Assembly: GCA_900318535.1 (NCBI GenBank) | Contig: ONKU01000004.1 | Location: 62,001-126,000, forward strand | Origin: an uncultured Prevotellaceae bacterium | GTDB taxonomy: Bacteria > Bacteroidota > Bacteroidia > Bacteroidales > Muribaculaceae | DNA length: 64,000 bases | Reading direction: 5' to 3' | In this document: positions 52,356-62,358 of the stretch, in pieces | Numbering within the stretch: position 1 is the first letter of the stretch | Layout of the letters: each line of letters opens with the position of its first letter | Translations under genes and position numbers: made by a program | The notes under the pieces: model-generated | Seen by the model: only the letters and a program-made list of their open reading frames with translations | What the model was told of the DNA's origin: nothing | Databases searched by the model: none

Positions 52356-55190
52356 CTAGTGTGTGAGTTCGGTTTTCAGGAATTGTGCCGTGGCCGATGT
52401 TGTGGATTGAGCCACCTGTTCGGGTGTGCCGCTTGCGATGACTTGCCCCCCGTTCCTACCCCCCTCGGGTCCCATGTCGATGATATAGTCGGCGCACTTG
52501 ATGATGTCCATATTGTGTTCGATGACGATGACGGTGTTGCCCTTATCGACGAGTCGGTTGAGCACGCCAAGCAGCACCTTGATGTCCTCGAAGTGCAAAC
52601 CCGTGGTGGGCTCGTCAAGGATATATACCGTCTTGCCGGTGTCCTTTTTGGCCAGCTCACAGGCTAGCTTCACGCGCTGGCACTCTCCGCCCGACAGTGT
52701 GCTGGACGGTTGCCCCAACTTGATATATCCCAGTCCCACATCCTGGAGGACCTTGATCTTCCTCAATATCGAGGGTACCGCGTCAAAGAACTCCACGGCC
52801 TGGTTGATGGTCATGTCGAGCACGTCGGCAATCGATTTGCCCTTGAACTTCACTTCCAGCGTCTCGCGGTTGTAGCGTTTGCCGCCGCATTCCTCACAGG
52901 GGACGAGCACATCGGGCAGGAAATTCATCTCGACGGTCTTGTAGCCGTTGCCGTTGCACTTCTCGCACCGCCCTCCGGCAGTGTTGAATGAGAAGCGTCC
53001 GGGCTTGTATGCGCGGATTTTGGACTCGGGAAGGTTGACGAACAGGTTGCGGATATCGGTGAACACACCGGTGTAGGTGGCTGCATTGGAGCGCGGTGTG
53101 CGCCCCAGAGGCATCTGGTCGACCGTGACCACCTTGTCCACGTTTTCAAGGCCCTGGACGGTGTCGTAGGGCATTGGAGCGGTATTGGAGCGGTATAGCC
53201 GTTGGCTCAGGATGGGCTGCAGCGTGGCGTTGATGAGCGTAGACTTGCCGCTGCCGCTGACTCCCGTCACGCAGATGAAGGTGCCCAAGGGCAGTGTGAT
53301 ATCCACTCCCTTGAGGTTGTTGCCGCGGCAACCTGTCAGGCTCAGGCTCTTGCCGTTGCCGGGGCGTCGCTGTTTGGGTATTTCGATGGTGCGTGTACCG
53401 TTCAGGTAGTCAGCCGTCAGGGTGTGCTGCTTGAGCAGCTGTTCCGGGGTGCCTACAAACACGATATTGCCCCCCTTGCGGCCGGCAAGCGGGCCGATGT
53501 CGATGACGTAATCGGCCTGGAGCATCATGTCCTTGTCATGTTCGACGACAAGAATGGTGTTACCGTCGTCGCGTAGGGTCTTCAACGAATTGATCAAACG
53601 CTGGTTGTCGCGCTGATGCAGGCCGATGGACGGCTCGTCAAGGATGTAGAGGACGTTGACCAGGCGAGAGCCGATCTGTGTGGCCAGCCTGATGCGCTGA
53701 CTCTCGCCGCCTGACAGAGAAGCTGAGCTGCGGTTCAGCGACATATAGTCGAGGCCCACTTCCAGCAGGAAATTGAGCCTGGAGCTGATTTCCTTGACGA
53801 TTTCCCTCGCGATTTCCCATTGCATGGGGGTGACATGGTTGTGGAGGTCCTCGATCCAGTCACGCAGCTCGCTGATGTCCATCGCAGCCAGTTCGGCAAT
53901 ATTCTTGCCGTTGAGCCTGAAGTGCAGCGCCTCGCGGTTGAGTTTCGCTCCGCCGCACTCGGGGCATACCGCACGCGACAGGAATTGTTCGGCCCATTTT
54001 TGGGCGCCGGCAGTGGCGGTATCGTCCTGCAGCATCTCGATATACTTGACCACACCGTCAAAGGTGAGGAAATAGTTGCTGGTGCTCAGGGTCTCGGTGC
54101 GCAGATTCAAGCGCTCGTTGGTGCCGTTGAGGATGTCGTTAAGGGCCTCCTCAGGCAACTCGCACAGCGGTGTGTCCAGTGTACAGCCGTATTTCTCGCA
54201 AATAGCGGCTATCTGCCAGAATATCTGCACATTCTTGTATTTTCCCAGCGGATTGATGCCACCGGCCTTGATGCTCAAGGTCATGTCGGGCATGATTTTG
54301 TCCCTGTCGATAATATTGACATATCCCAGGCCCTTGCAATGCGGGCAGGCTCCCAGCGGGGAATTGAACGAGAAATTGTGGGGAGCGGGTTCCAGATAAG
54401 ACAGCCCGGTGGCGGGATCCATGAGCGAGCGGCTGTAGTAGCCCACTTCGTCGGTCTTGGCGTCGAGGATCATCAGCTGGCCGTTTCCTTGCTTGAATGC
54501 CAGGTCAACGGTCTCGGCAAGGCGTTTGGTGTCCTTGGCCCCCACTTTGAGGCGGTCCACCACGAGCTCCACGCTGTGGTTGACATATCGGTCCAGCTTC
54601 ATGCCGAAGGTGATTTCGCGCAGCTCGCCATCGACGCGCACGTTGATATATCCCTTCTTGCGCAGGTTCTCAAACAGGTCCTTGTAGTGTCCCTTGCGGT
54701 TCTTGACCAGTGGCGACAGGATATAGATGCGTCGCCCGTCGTAGCGTTCGAGAATCAGGCTCAGGATCTTGTCGATGGTGTATTTCACCATCTTCTCCCC
54801 CGAGAGGTAGGAATAGGCGTCGGCAGCGCGGGCATACAGCAACCTGAGGTAGTCATAGACCTCGGTCGTCGTGCCCACGGTGCTGCGAGGGTTGCGGTTC
54901 ACGGTCTTCTGCCCTATCGAGATAACGGGACACAGGCCGGAAATCTTGTCCACGTTGGGACGTTCCAGCATGCCGAGCATGTTGCGGGCATAGGAAGAGA
55001 AGGTTTCCAGGTAACGCCGTTGCCCCTCGGCAAACACCGTGTCAAATGCCAGCGACGACTTGCCGCTGCCACTCAGGCCGGTGATGACGGTGAGCTTGTC
55101 GTGGGGAATCTCCACGTCGATGTTCTTCAGGTTGTGAACCTTGGCACCGAGCACCTGGACGCATTCTGTTTCTTGCCCGTTAAGTTTCAT
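52356..55190 (-). CDS. uvrA: Excinuclease ABC subunit A
   Basis: This 944-residue ABC-type ATPase finds bulky DNA lesions for UvrB in nucleotide excision repair. Two Walker A motifs are present ([13 protein letters not shown] near residue 38; [15 protein letters not shown] near 635), with two LSGGE signature motifs. The zinc-binding cysteine sets are [20 protein letters not shown] and [11 protein letters not shown]...[10 protein letters not shown]. Length is typical. It is the last gene of a minus-strand run starting with the gliding-type protein and a lytic transglycosylase, 23 bp after the latter. Confidence 0.97.
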   Translation of the reverse strand: MKLNGQETECVQVLGAKVHNLKNIDVEIPHDKLTVITGLSGSGKSSLAFDTVFAEGQRRYLETFSSYARNMLGMLERPNVDKISGLCPVISIGQKTVNRNPRSTVGTTTEVYDYLRLLYARAADAYSYLSGEKMVKYTIDKILSLILERYDGRRIYILSPLVKNRKGHYKDLFENLRKKGYINVRVDGELREITFGMKLDRYVNHSVELVVDRLKVGAKDTKRLAETVDLAFKQGNGQLMILDAKTDEVGYYSRSLMDPATGLSYLEPAPHNFSFNSPLGACPHCKGLGYVNIIDRDKIMPDMTLSIKAGGINPLGKYKNVQIFWQIAAICEKYGCTLDTPLCELPEEALNDILNGTNERLNLRTETLSTSNYFLTFDGVVKYIEMLQDDTATAGAQKWAEQFLSRAVCPECGGAKLNREALHFRLNGKNIAELAAMDISELRDWIEDLHNHVTPMQWEIAREIVKEISSRLNFLLEVGLDYMSLNRSSASLSGGESQRIRLATQIGSRLVNVLYILDEPSIGLHQRDNQRLINSLKTLRDDGNTILVVEHDKDMMLQADYVIDIGPLAGRKGGNIVFVGTPEQLLKQHTLTADYLNGTRTIEIPKQRRPGNGKSLSLTGCRGNNLKGVDITLPLGTFICVTGVSGSGKSTLINATLQPILSQRLYRSNTAPMPYDTVQGLENVDKVVTVDQMPLGRTPRSNAATYTGVFTDIRNLFVNLPESKIRAYKPGRFSFNTAGGRCEKCNGNGYKTVEMNFLPDVLVPCEECGGKRYNRETLEVKFKGKSIADVLDMTINQAVEFFDAVPSILRKIKVLQDVGLGYIKLGQPSSTLSGGECQRVKLACELAKKDTGKTVYILDEPTTGLHFEDIKVLLGVLNRLVDKGNTVIVIEHNMDIIKCADYIIDMGPEGGRNGGQVIASGTPEQVAQSTTSATAQFLKTELTH

Positions 55191-55213
55191 GACTTGGTTT
55201 TATGATTGTGGGC

Positions 55214-56179
55214 TTAATCGATGACCCAATCCTTGTTGTAAACGGTAAAGGTGCGCTTGCTCCTGTACAGCTCATTCTGCTTGGGGATGCGCACTTTGTA
55301 GGTCTTTCCCGAAGCGTTGGTGAGCTTGGCGGAACGTATCCACGGGTTGGCCTCGCGCAGTTGGGCGTAGGTGATGCCCTTGCCCTTGGCCCAGTCGATC
55401 CAGCTGGCCACGGCTCCCGTGACGTCAACTGTGGTGTAGTCCACCGGCTGGTACAGGTGCTTGCGCGAGAAGCGGTAGCCGTAGCGTTTGGGCGATTCCA
55501 TCACCAGCTTGTAGGCGATGATGCGGAACACATATCGTGAGGTCTCCTGGACCAGATACAGGTCAAAGGAGTTGTCCACCTTTTGCTTTGTCAGCTCGTT
55601 GGTGAGCCGTTGCATGCCCGCATTATAGCTGGCGGCAACGGTGGGCCAGTGGCCGTATTTCTTGTAGGCTGACTTGAGGTACTTGCAAGCGGCTACGGTC
55701 GCTTTCTCGGGGTCGTAGCGCTCATCCACCTCGTCATTCACTTCGAGGCCGTAATCACGGCCCGTGCCGGCCAGCAACTGCCACATTCCGGCAGCCTTGG
55801 CGCTGGAGTAGGCGTTGTAGTCCATCGAACTCTCGGTCACAGCCAGGTACAGAAAATCGAGGGGGATACCTTGCTCCTTGAGAATCTTGGCCAGCGCGGG
55901 AAAATAGCGGTTAGCGCGCTTGAAGCACAACTCGGTCGTCGTCTGGCCGTAGATGATGCCTGTCAATTCACGGTCCAGGCGTTCGGCCATGTCCAGGCGG
56001 TCAAAGCTCACCTTTTCCCCGGCAAACGTCACACTGGTGGGAATGTCAGGGCTCGCCGTCGTGCTGAACACGGGCGATGATGAGGATGAACTCGACTTGC
56101 TGTACTCTCTTTTGAGCTGTGCCTGACCTGTGACGGAAATCACCATCAGCAGGGTGGCCATCAATATGATTCTCTTCAT
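55214..56179 (-). CDS. MltD-like lytic transglycosylase
   Basis: This 321-residue protein has a signal peptide (MKRIILMATLLMVISVTGQAQ). A Ser-rich linker is followed by an SLT (goose-lysozyme-like) domain: IPLDFLYLAVTESSMDYNAYSSAKAAGMWQL with the catalytic Glu near residue 117, and TVAASYNAGMQRLT. It cleaves peptidoglycan glycan strands in the periplasm. The C-terminal part (about 265-321) looks like a degenerate LysM-like or cell-wall-binding region (ITYAQLREANPWIRS, YKVRIPKQNELY). It lies in an operon between the gliding-type gene and uvrA. Confidence 0.9.
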   Translation of the reverse strand: MKRIILMATLLMVISVTGQAQLKREYSKSSSSSSSPVFSTTASPDIPTSVTFAGEKVSFDRLDMAERLDRELTGIIYGQTTTELCFKRANRYFPALAKILKEQGIPLDFLYLAVTESSMDYNAYSSAKAAGMWQLLAGTGRDYGLEVNDEVDERYDPEKATVAACKYLKSAYKKYGHWPTVAASYNAGMQRLTNELTKQKVDNSFDLYLVQETSRYVFRIIAYKLVMESPKRYGYRFSRKHLYQPVDYTTVDVTGAVASWIDWAKGKGITYAQLREANPWIRSAKLTNASGKTYKVRIPKQNELYRSKRTFTVYNKDWVID

Positions 56180-56203
56180 GAGGTTTTGGGTTCTTTCTAG
56201 TCG

Positions 56204-57559
56204 TTAATAACCGCCACCGCCGTCCATTCCGCCGCCCGACGTGCCGTTGGCGCCCTTCTTGTAGCGCAGGATGGTGATGTCGCCGCGTTTCTTGTACTTC
56301 ACGCCGTCACTGCCCGTTGCGGTCACCACGTAATAGTACACGCCGGTGTCCACGAGGCGGCCCTTATAGGTGCCGTCCCAGCCGCTGCCGGGGTCGGTGA
56401 ACTCACACACGCAGGTTCCCCAGCGGTTGAAAATCCAGCAGTGGAACTCCACCAGCGACTTGTAAGACACCTTCCAGATGTCGTTGACGCCCTCGGTCGA
56501 GCCCGGCGAGAACACGTTGGGGCACACCAGCTCGCTCTCGCTCACGGTGATGGTGTAGGTCTCTCCCTCAAACTGGCAGGTGCCGGCGCCGTTGGCCACC
56601 CTGTAGCGCATGTAGTAGGTGCCGGCTTCGTTGAAGGTGTAGTCCACCTCGTCCTGGTTATATTGCAGGATAATGTCTTCAAAATCGGGGTCAGAGGCCA
56701 TTTCCCACACGCGATAGACTACGGCGTCGGTGGGATAGCCCGTGAACACAATGTGTACCGGTGCCGAGCCGCCAAGTCCGCTGTCCAGGCCTTTCTCATT
56801 GTTGTTGCCACGCATCTCCTGCACGGCAATGGAGCCGCAGCTCACGGCCTGTGTCTGGTAGAGCTGGCTCTCGATGGTCTCTTCAAGTCCCCATTGCTCC
56901 AGGAACTGGTCGCCCGACAGCGTGAACACCGTGTTGCACAGCGGCGGATCAATCTGGATTTCATCGTCCAGGCTCTCGAAGGTCTCGACGACGGGTTGCT
57001 CCTGCCAATCGGTGGAGTCCTCTCGCATCAGGGTGTTGTAGGACAACTTGATTTGGCGGTCAAGCACCTCGATGCGTCCATTGAGGGTACAGTAGAGTAT
57101 CTTGGGAGCCCTGCCGTCAACATTGAAGCTCAACAGGCTGCAGGGAGTGTCGTCGATAAAGAAGATGTCGTTGAGCTCCATGTAATAGTCGGCATAGTTG
57201 ACCACCCAGCAGTAGTATGGATGGTTGGAGCCCTCCTGGATCTTGTAACCGATGTTGGGTGTGATTTTATTCAGCGTGGTTGCAGCACCGTTCCAGCGGA
57301 TATCGGAAACCGGTTCCATAACAAGGCCACCGTCACGATAGTAAAAGCTTTCCCATGTCGCCGGTTCGCCGGTCGATGAGTTGAAGGTCATGCTCACCCC
57401 TTGGGTGTCATAGACTACATAAATCTTGTCCAGGCCCGTACTCATCTCGGGCGTCACCTCAATGACGGGATGTTCCCCCACTCCGGTAAAAGACACCTGG
57501 CCGCTCGCCGACAACAAAGCCAGCGCGGCCGCCATGAGCGAAATCAACTTCTTATTCAT
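56204..57559 (-). CDS. Secreted protein with gliding-type (T9SS type B) C-terminal domain
   Basis: This 451-residue protein has a signal peptide (MNKKLISLMAAALALLSASGQ). A beta-rich body includes Ig-like strands (VHIVFTGYPTDAVVYRVWEM, YTFNEAGTYYMRYRVANGAG). The C-terminal domain has CPNVFSPGSTEGVNDIWKV, then FNRWGTCVCEF and GWDGTYKGRLVDTGVYYYVV. That is the gliding motility-associated CHU_C domain used as a type IX secretion signal. It ends with a Gly-rich tail (GTSGGGMDGGGGY). ATG 57559 is preferred to an upstream GTG at 57568. It is the first gene of the run to uvrA. Confidence 0.87.
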   Translation of the reverse strand: MNKKLISLMAAALALLSASGQVSFTGVGEHPVIEVTPEMSTGLDKIYVVYDTQGVSMTFNSSTGEPATWESFYYRDGGLVMEPVSDIRWNGAATTLNKITPNIGYKIQEGSNHPYYCWVVNYADYYMELNDIFFIDDTPCSLLSFNVDGRAPKILYCTLNGRIEVLDRQIKLSYNTLMREDSTDWQEQPVVETFESLDDEIQIDPPLCNTVFTLSGDQFLEQWGLEETIESQLYQTQAVSCGSIAVQEMRGNNNEKGLDSGLGGSAPVHIVFTGYPTDAVVYRVWEMASDPDFEDIILQYNQDEVDYTFNEAGTYYMRYRVANGAGTCQFEGETYTITVSESELVCPNVFSPGSTEGVNDIWKVSYKSLVEFHCWIFNRWGTCVCEFTDPGSGWDGTYKGRLVDTGVYYYVVTATGSDGVKYKKRGDITILRYKKGANGTSGGGMDGGGGY

Positions 57560-57673
57560 AGTGCGCACTTGAAATCTCTTTATTTATATATTATAACGTG
57601 TAGCCACGCTGGTTATTGCCCCGACCGGGAAACAATAACCATGGGGGCACTGGATTTGGGACAAACGGCTGCC

Positions 57674-60391
57674 TTAAAGGATGATGTTGATGATGGCGTT
57701 GATATCGGCGATGTTCACCTCGCCGTCACCGTTCACGTCGGCACGGCCTTCATAGGTGTCGACCTCCCCATGGATGACACCGATGATGCAATTCACATCA
57801 GCGATGTTCACCTCGCCATCGGCATTCACGTCACCAGTCAGTATATTGGCTTTTCCGGTGAGATAGCCTGGGGCGCTTGGGCCGCCGTCGATGCGGGCAC
57901 GGGCGGCATCCACATGGTTCACATCGTAAACTGTTCCTTGACCGCCGACAAGCTTGGTGCAGCCAAGAAACATTTCCTTGGATTCAGTCACGGCATCTGT
58001 ACTCCAGCTATTGCCGGCATATACCGTTTCCAGGTTCTTGCAGCCATTGAACATGGCCTCCATGTTCCGCACATTAGACGTATTGAAGCGACTCAAGTCA
58101 AGGGATGCCAAAGTATCGCATCCAGCAAACATGCCTCCCATGTCTCTTACATTCGCGGTGTTGAAGTCACTCACGTCGAGTGTTGCCAACGATTTGCAGC
58201 CCTGGAACATGTACTCCATTTCTGTTGCGCTCGAGGTGTTCATGCCACTCAAGTCTAAATCAGTCAAGGATTTACAGCCCGAGAATGCATATCCCATGTA
58301 TTTCACATTCGAGGTTTTGAAGCCACTCAAGTCAAGGGATGCCAATGAACGGCAGCCAGCGAACATGCCTGCCATGTCTTTCAGACTATCTGCCTTGAAG
58401 CCACTCAGGTTTAGAGAAGTCAAAGTATCGCAGTCCGAGAACATGCGTGCCATGTTTGTCACATTCGCGGTGTTGAAAGTGCTCAGGTCAAGCGAGAGCA
58501 AAGAATCGCAGTCGGCGAACATCGCCCACATGTTTGTCACATTCGAGGTGTTGAAGCTGCTCAAGTCAATGGATTTCAATGATTTACAGCCAGCGAACAT
58601 CCTTCTCATGTCGGTCACTGAACTGGTGTTCAAATGGTTGATTCCAGTAATGGAATCGAGCTTGTTCATTCCATAAAACCAACCGCAAGTGGAAGTGGGA
58701 CGGGCAGCGACAAAAGTCGAGTCAAACGCCACCTGGGTGATGCCCGCGGCATATTCAGACCATCCGGGATTGACTGCTCCCGTATTCAGCAAATAGGTAG
58801 TGCTTGGGCGGATGGAACGCTCGTCGTCGTAGTAGAACGTCAACGTCGAGTCGCCGGCGGATAGCAGTGCATAGGCAATTCTTTTTCTGGAAAGATAGCC
58901 TGGATTGGTGGGGCCTTCATCTATATGGGCATAATCGACATCCACATGGCTCTCATCATAAACTGTACCTTGCTCACCGACAAGGCTGGTGCAGCCATAA
59001 AACATTGCGTTGGAAGAAGTCACTGAATCTGTAGTCCAGCCTTTGCTTGCATATATTGTTTCCAGATCATTACAGCCCCAGAACATGGCCTCCATGTTCC
59101 GCACATTCGAAGTGTTGAAACTGCTCAAGTCAAGGGACGTCAATGATTGGCAGTTCTGAAACAGGCCTCCCATGTTTGTCACGTTCAAAGTGTTGAAACT
59201 GCTCACGTCGAGGGTAGTCAAAGAGCTGCAATCAAGAAACATCGCTGCCAGATCAGTCACATTAGAGGTATTAAATCCACTTACATCAAGGAAAGTCAAT
59301 GATGTACAGTCCCTGAACATTGTCCTCATGTCTGTCACTTTTGCGGTGTTGAAGTGGCTCAGGTCGAGGGTATCCAAAGATGTGCAGTATCCAAACATGC
59401 CATGCATGTTTGTCACATTCGAGGTATTGAAGCCACTCAAGTTAAGGGAAGTCAATGACCTGCAGTACCCGAACATAGCTGCCATGCTTGTCACATTGTC
59501 GGTGTTGAAGTTACTCACGTCAAGCGAGGTCAATGACCAGCAGGAAGCAAACATGCCACTCATGCTTGTCACATTGTCGGTGTTGAAGCGACTCACATCA
59601 AGGGAAGTCAAGGACCAGCAGTCAGCGAACATTATATTCATCTCTGTCACATTCGACGTGTTGAAGTTACTCACATCAAGGGAGGTCAAAGAACTGCAGC
59701 CAGCGAACATTTCCCACATGTTTGTCACATTCGAGGTGTTGAAGCTACTCACGTCAAGGGTAGTCAAGGATTTGCAGTCGTGGAACATGCCAAACATGGT
59801 TGTCACATTCACGGTGTTAAAGCCGCTTAGGTCAATGGATGTCAAAGATTCGCATTCAGCAAACATAAAGTCCATGTCTGTCACCTTCGAAGTGCTGAAG
59901 TCACTCACATCAAGAGAGGTCAGGGATGTGCAGAAATTAAACATGGCCTTCATTGTCGTCACATTCGAGGTATTGAAGCTTTTCAGATCCAAGGAAGTCA
60001 AGGATTTGCAACCGTTGAACATGCCTTCCATGTCGGTCACTGAATCGGTAATTAAATAATTGATTCCAGTAATGGAGTTAAGCTTTTCCATAGGGTTAAA
60101 CCAACAGCGAGTGGAAGTTGGACGGGCAGCGACAAATGTGGTATCAAACACCACCCGGGTCACTTTTCCATAGTTCTCACGCCATTTGGGAACACTATCC
60201 TGAGCATTCACCAAATAGGACGTGCCGGGGCGTGAACTGCGCTGGTCATCATAGAAGAACGTCAGCGTGCTGTCGGCCTCGGTAAATATGGTGTAAGCCT
60301 CCTGTGCCCTCGCTGCAAATGATACAAACATCAGCAACATAAGCATCAGGCATCGGCTCATGGATATCTTGTAATTAATTGGTCGTTTCAT
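57674..60391 (-). CDS. BspA-family DUF285 repeat surface protein with dockerin-like tail
   Basis: This 905-residue protein has a signal peptide (SRCLMLMLLMFVSFAARAQ). A first module (ADSTLTFFYDDQRSSRPGTSY) is followed by 14 repeats of 26 residues (MFxxCxSLTSLDLSxFNTSNVTxM). A second copy of the module (GDSTLTFYYDDERSIRPSTTY, near residue 510) has 9 repeats. The end (853-905) has two dockerin-type calcium loops (GDVNADGEVNIADV, DVNGDGEVNIADI). DUF285 proteins are surface adhesin-like. The internal duplication of the whole module is clear. The 78-bp DNA repeats make slippage or recombination likely. There is no T9SS tail. Confidence 0.9.
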   Translation of the reverse strand: MKRPINYKISMSRCLMLMLLMFVSFAARAQEAYTIFTEADSTLTFFYDDQRSSRPGTSYLVNAQDSVPKWRENYGKVTRVVFDTTFVAARPTSTRCWFNPMEKLNSITGINYLITDSVTDMEGMFNGCKSLTSLDLKSFNTSNVTTMKAMFNFCTSLTSLDVSDFSTSKVTDMDFMFAECESLTSIDLSGFNTVNVTTMFGMFHDCKSLTTLDVSSFNTSNVTNMWEMFAGCSSLTSLDVSNFNTSNVTEMNIMFADCWSLTSLDVSRFNTDNVTSMSGMFASCWSLTSLDVSNFNTDNVTSMAAMFGYCRSLTSLNLSGFNTSNVTNMHGMFGYCTSLDTLDLSHFNTAKVTDMRTMFRDCTSLTFLDVSGFNTSNVTDLAAMFLDCSSLTTLDVSSFNTLNVTNMGGLFQNCQSLTSLDLSSFNTSNVRNMEAMFWGCNDLETIYASKGWTTDSVTSSNAMFYGCTSLVGEQGTVYDESHVDVDYAHIDEGPTNPGYLSRKRIAYALLSAGDSTLTFYYDDERSIRPSTTYLLNTGAVNPGWSEYAAGITQVAFDSTFVAARPTSTCGWFYGMNKLDSITGINHLNTSSVTDMRRMFAGCKSLKSIDLSSFNTSNVTNMWAMFADCDSLLSLDLSTFNTANVTNMARMFSDCDTLTSLNLSGFKADSLKDMAGMFAGCRSLASLDLSGFKTSNVKYMGYAFSGCKSLTDLDLSGMNTSSATEMEYMFQGCKSLATLDVSDFNTANVRDMGGMFAGCDTLASLDLSRFNTSNVRNMEAMFNGCKNLETVYAGNSWSTDAVTESKEMFLGCTKLVGGQGTVYDVNHVDAARARIDGGPSAPGYLTGKANILTGDVNADGEVNIADVNCIIGVIHGEVDTYEGRADVNGDGEVNIADINAIINIIL

Positions 60392-60437
60392 CGTCTATGT
60401 GTTATAGTTCAGTTAATGATTCCATTGATTGAAACTG

Positions 60438-60445
60438 CAAATTTA
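60438..60445 (-). promoter_or_regulatory. -7 element for the DUF285 gene
   Basis: TAAATTTG on the minus strand, 46 bp upstream of the ATG. No -33 TTTG. Confidence 0.5.
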
Positions 60446-60568
60446 GTAAAAACAACTGAATAATCTGAATTCTCTGAGATATCCGCTCCCATTTTTGCTG
60501 TCGGATGTCCAGTTATTTCTGAAATTTCAGTTGTTATAATAATTGTTGTTTTATCAGCAAAGGGGCTT

Positions 60569-60599
60569 TTTGTCATTTCAGGCGAATGGATTACCTTTG
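60569..60599 (+). promoter_or_regulatory. Promoter of the C_GCAxxG_C_C gene
   Basis: TTTG (60569-60572) and TACCTTTG (60592-60599) spaced by 19 bp, 36 bp before the ATG. Confidence 0.75.
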
Positions 60600-60635
60600 C
60601 AGGGAGAATAATAATCACATTAATATATAAGAGAC

Positions 60636-61037
60636 ATGGAAGAGGACTTGACGATGAACGGGATGCCGCGGCGCGAGCGTGCGGTGATGTATAAGCGCGA
60701 CCATAATTGCTGTCAGGCGGTGCTGCTGGCCTATGCTCCTGAGCTGGGATTGCCCGAGGAGAAATTGCTGGCGATGGGTGCCTGTTTCGGCAGCGGAATG
60801 GGTAGCATGGAGGAGACGTGCGGCGCCTTGTGCGGCGCGCAAATAGCGCAGGGGTTGTTAAAATTTGACAACCGCAGGATGAATCCCCAGGCCAGCCGAT
60901 TGAGGGCTGAATTTGAGCAGCATTGCGGCGCCACACGGTGCAAGGATCTGAAGGGCGTGGGCAGTGACCGTGGGGTGTTGTGCTCTTGCGAGGACTGTGT
61001 GCGTCATGCAGTCGATGCCCTGGATGAAATGATTTAG
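60636..61037 (+). CDS. C_GCAxxG_C_C family protein
   Basis: This 133-residue cytoplasmic protein carries the family pattern of conserved cysteines: NCCQAVLLAY, then GACFGSGMGSMEETCGALCGA, CGATRCKDLKG and a late CSCEDCV. The family is proposed to bind a redox-active metal or cluster and is often linked to redox proteins, but function is unproven. It has its own promoter and is monocistronic, upstream of the mre operon with 196 bp between them. Confidence 0.9.
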   Translation: MEEDLTMNGMPRRERAVMYKRDHNCCQAVLLAYAPELGLPEEKLLAMGACFGSGMGSMEETCGALCGAQIAQGLLKFDNRRMNPQASRLRAEFEQHCGATRCKDLKGVGSDRGVLCSCEDCVRHAVDALDEMI

Positions 61038-61133
61038 TTTATCAAAAAACTACACGAAAACATAGCGGTAGTTTGGCGAGAATTCAGTAATTTTGGATAA
61101 ATTAGGCGGCGCCTCAACAAAAACAAATTTTTT

Positions 61134-61165
61134 TTTGTTTTTGTGTTCGACTTGCACTAATTTTG
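61134..61165 (+). promoter_or_regulatory. Promoter of the mre operon
   Basis: TTTG (61134-61137) and TAATTTTG (61158-61165) are spaced by 20 bp. The leader before mreB is about 60 nt. Confidence 0.82.
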
Positions 61166-61233
61166 CAGTCCAATAAAAGAGAGAGATTTATACACTGATT
61201 CATAACTAACTATCAAACATATAGATAACAATC

Positions 61234-62256
61234 ATGGGATGGTTTTCATTCACTCAAGAAATCGCTGTCGATTTAGGAACAGCCAACACCATTATCATTC
61301 ATAACGACCGCATCGTCATTGACGAGCCGTCGGTTGTAGCCCTCGACTCCAAGACCAACAAGCCCATCGCCGTGGGTGAGCGTGCTCGTGAGATGCATGG
61401 CAAGGTCCATGAGGGCATCCGCACCGTGCGCCCCTTGAGCGACGGTGTAATCGCCGACTTCAATGCCGCCGAGCACATGATCCGTGGCATGATCAAGAAG
61501 GTGAGCGCCAAGAATCACTGGTTCTCGCCCTCGCTGCGCATGGTCGTGTGTGTACCCTCGGGTTCGACCGAGGTCGAGATTCGTGCCGTCCGCGACTCCA
61601 GCGAGCATGCCGGTGGCCGTGACGTGTACATGATTTACGAGCCCATGGCAGCTGCCTTGGGTATCGGCCTGGACGTGTTGGCACCTGAGGGCAACATGAT
61701 TGTTGATATCGGTGGCGGTACGACCGAGATCGCTGTTATCTCGCTGGGCGGTATCGTGAGCAACAAGAGCATCCGCACTGCCGGTGACGACCTCACCGAG
61801 GACATCCAGGAGCACATGCGCCGCGCCCACAACGTCCGCGTGGGTGAGCGCACTGCCGAGGCCATCAAGATCAACGTGGGCTCGGCCCTGACCGACCTGG
61901 GTCCCGATGCTCCCGAGGACTTCATCATCCATGGCCCCAACCAGGTCAACTCGCTGCCCCTCGAGGTGCCCGTGACCTACCAGGAGGTGTGCCACTGCAT
62001 CGAGAAATCCATCTCCAAGATCGAGGCTGCCGTGCTGAGCGCCCTGGAGCAGACTCCTCCCGAGCTGTATCAGGACATCGTGCACAACGGTATTTTCCTG
62101 ACAGGTGGTGGCGCCCTGCTGCGCGGCCTTGACAAGCGCTTGACCGACAAGATCGGCATCGAGTTCCATGTCGCTGAGGATCCCCTGCACGCTGTGGCCA
62201 AGGGTACCGGCATCGCATTGAAGAACATCAAGCACTTCAAGTTCCTCATGCGCTAA
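61234..62256 (+). CDS. mreB: Rod shape-determining protein MreB
   Basis: This 340-residue bacterial actin polymerises under the inner membrane and guides lateral wall synthesis. EIAVDLGTANTIIIH is the phosphate-1 motif. YEPMAAALGIG, VDIGGGTTEIAVISLGG (phosphate 2) and FLTGGGALLRGLDKRL (adenosine motif) follow. Length is typical. The N-terminal MGWFSFTQE may be the membrane-binding stretch. It is first in mreB-mreC-mreD-PBP2. A seven-unit heptamer array starts 4 bp after its stop. Confidence 0.98.
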   Translation: MGWFSFTQEIAVDLGTANTIIIHNDRIVIDEPSVVALDSKTNKPIAVGERAREMHGKVHEGIRTVRPLSDGVIADFNAAEHMIRGMIKKVSAKNHWFSPSLRMVVCVPSGSTEVEIRAVRDSSEHAGGRDVYMIYEPMAAALGIGLDVLAPEGNMIVDIGGGTTEIAVISLGGIVSNKSIRTAGDDLTEDIQEHMRRAHNVRVGERTAEAIKINVGSALTDLGPDAPEDFIIHGPNQVNSLPLEVPVTYQEVCHCIEKSISKIEAAVLSALEQTPPELYQDIVHNGIFLTGGGALLRGLDKRLTDKIGIEFHVAEDPLHAVAKGTGIALKNIKHFKFLMR

Positions 62257-62260
62257 TTTT

Positions 62261-62355
62261 TTAGGCTTTAGGCTTTAGGTGTTAGGCTTTAGGTAATTGC
62301 CGTTAGGTCATTCTGCCTGTAACCTAAAACCTAACGCCTAAAACCTAACGCCTAC
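62261..62355. repeat. Paired inverted heptamer arrays A11 between mreB and mreC
   Basis: The left part (62261-62309) has units TTAGGCT, TTAGGCT, TTAGGTG, TTAGGCT, TTAGGTA, ATTGCCG, TTAGGTC. The right part (62323-62350) has CCTAAAA, CCTAACG, CCTAAAA, CCTAACG, then CCTAC. They are inverted and can pair imperfectly into a long hairpin that fills the whole mreB-mreC gap, ending 3 bp before the mreC ATG. Confidence 0.85.
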
Positions 62356-62358
62356 AAG

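Noticed and set aside
57990..60060. Regular 78-bp repeats that could be taken for a repeat array or CRISPR
   Set aside because: They are in frame and encode the 26-residue DUF285 repeats; there are no unique spacers.
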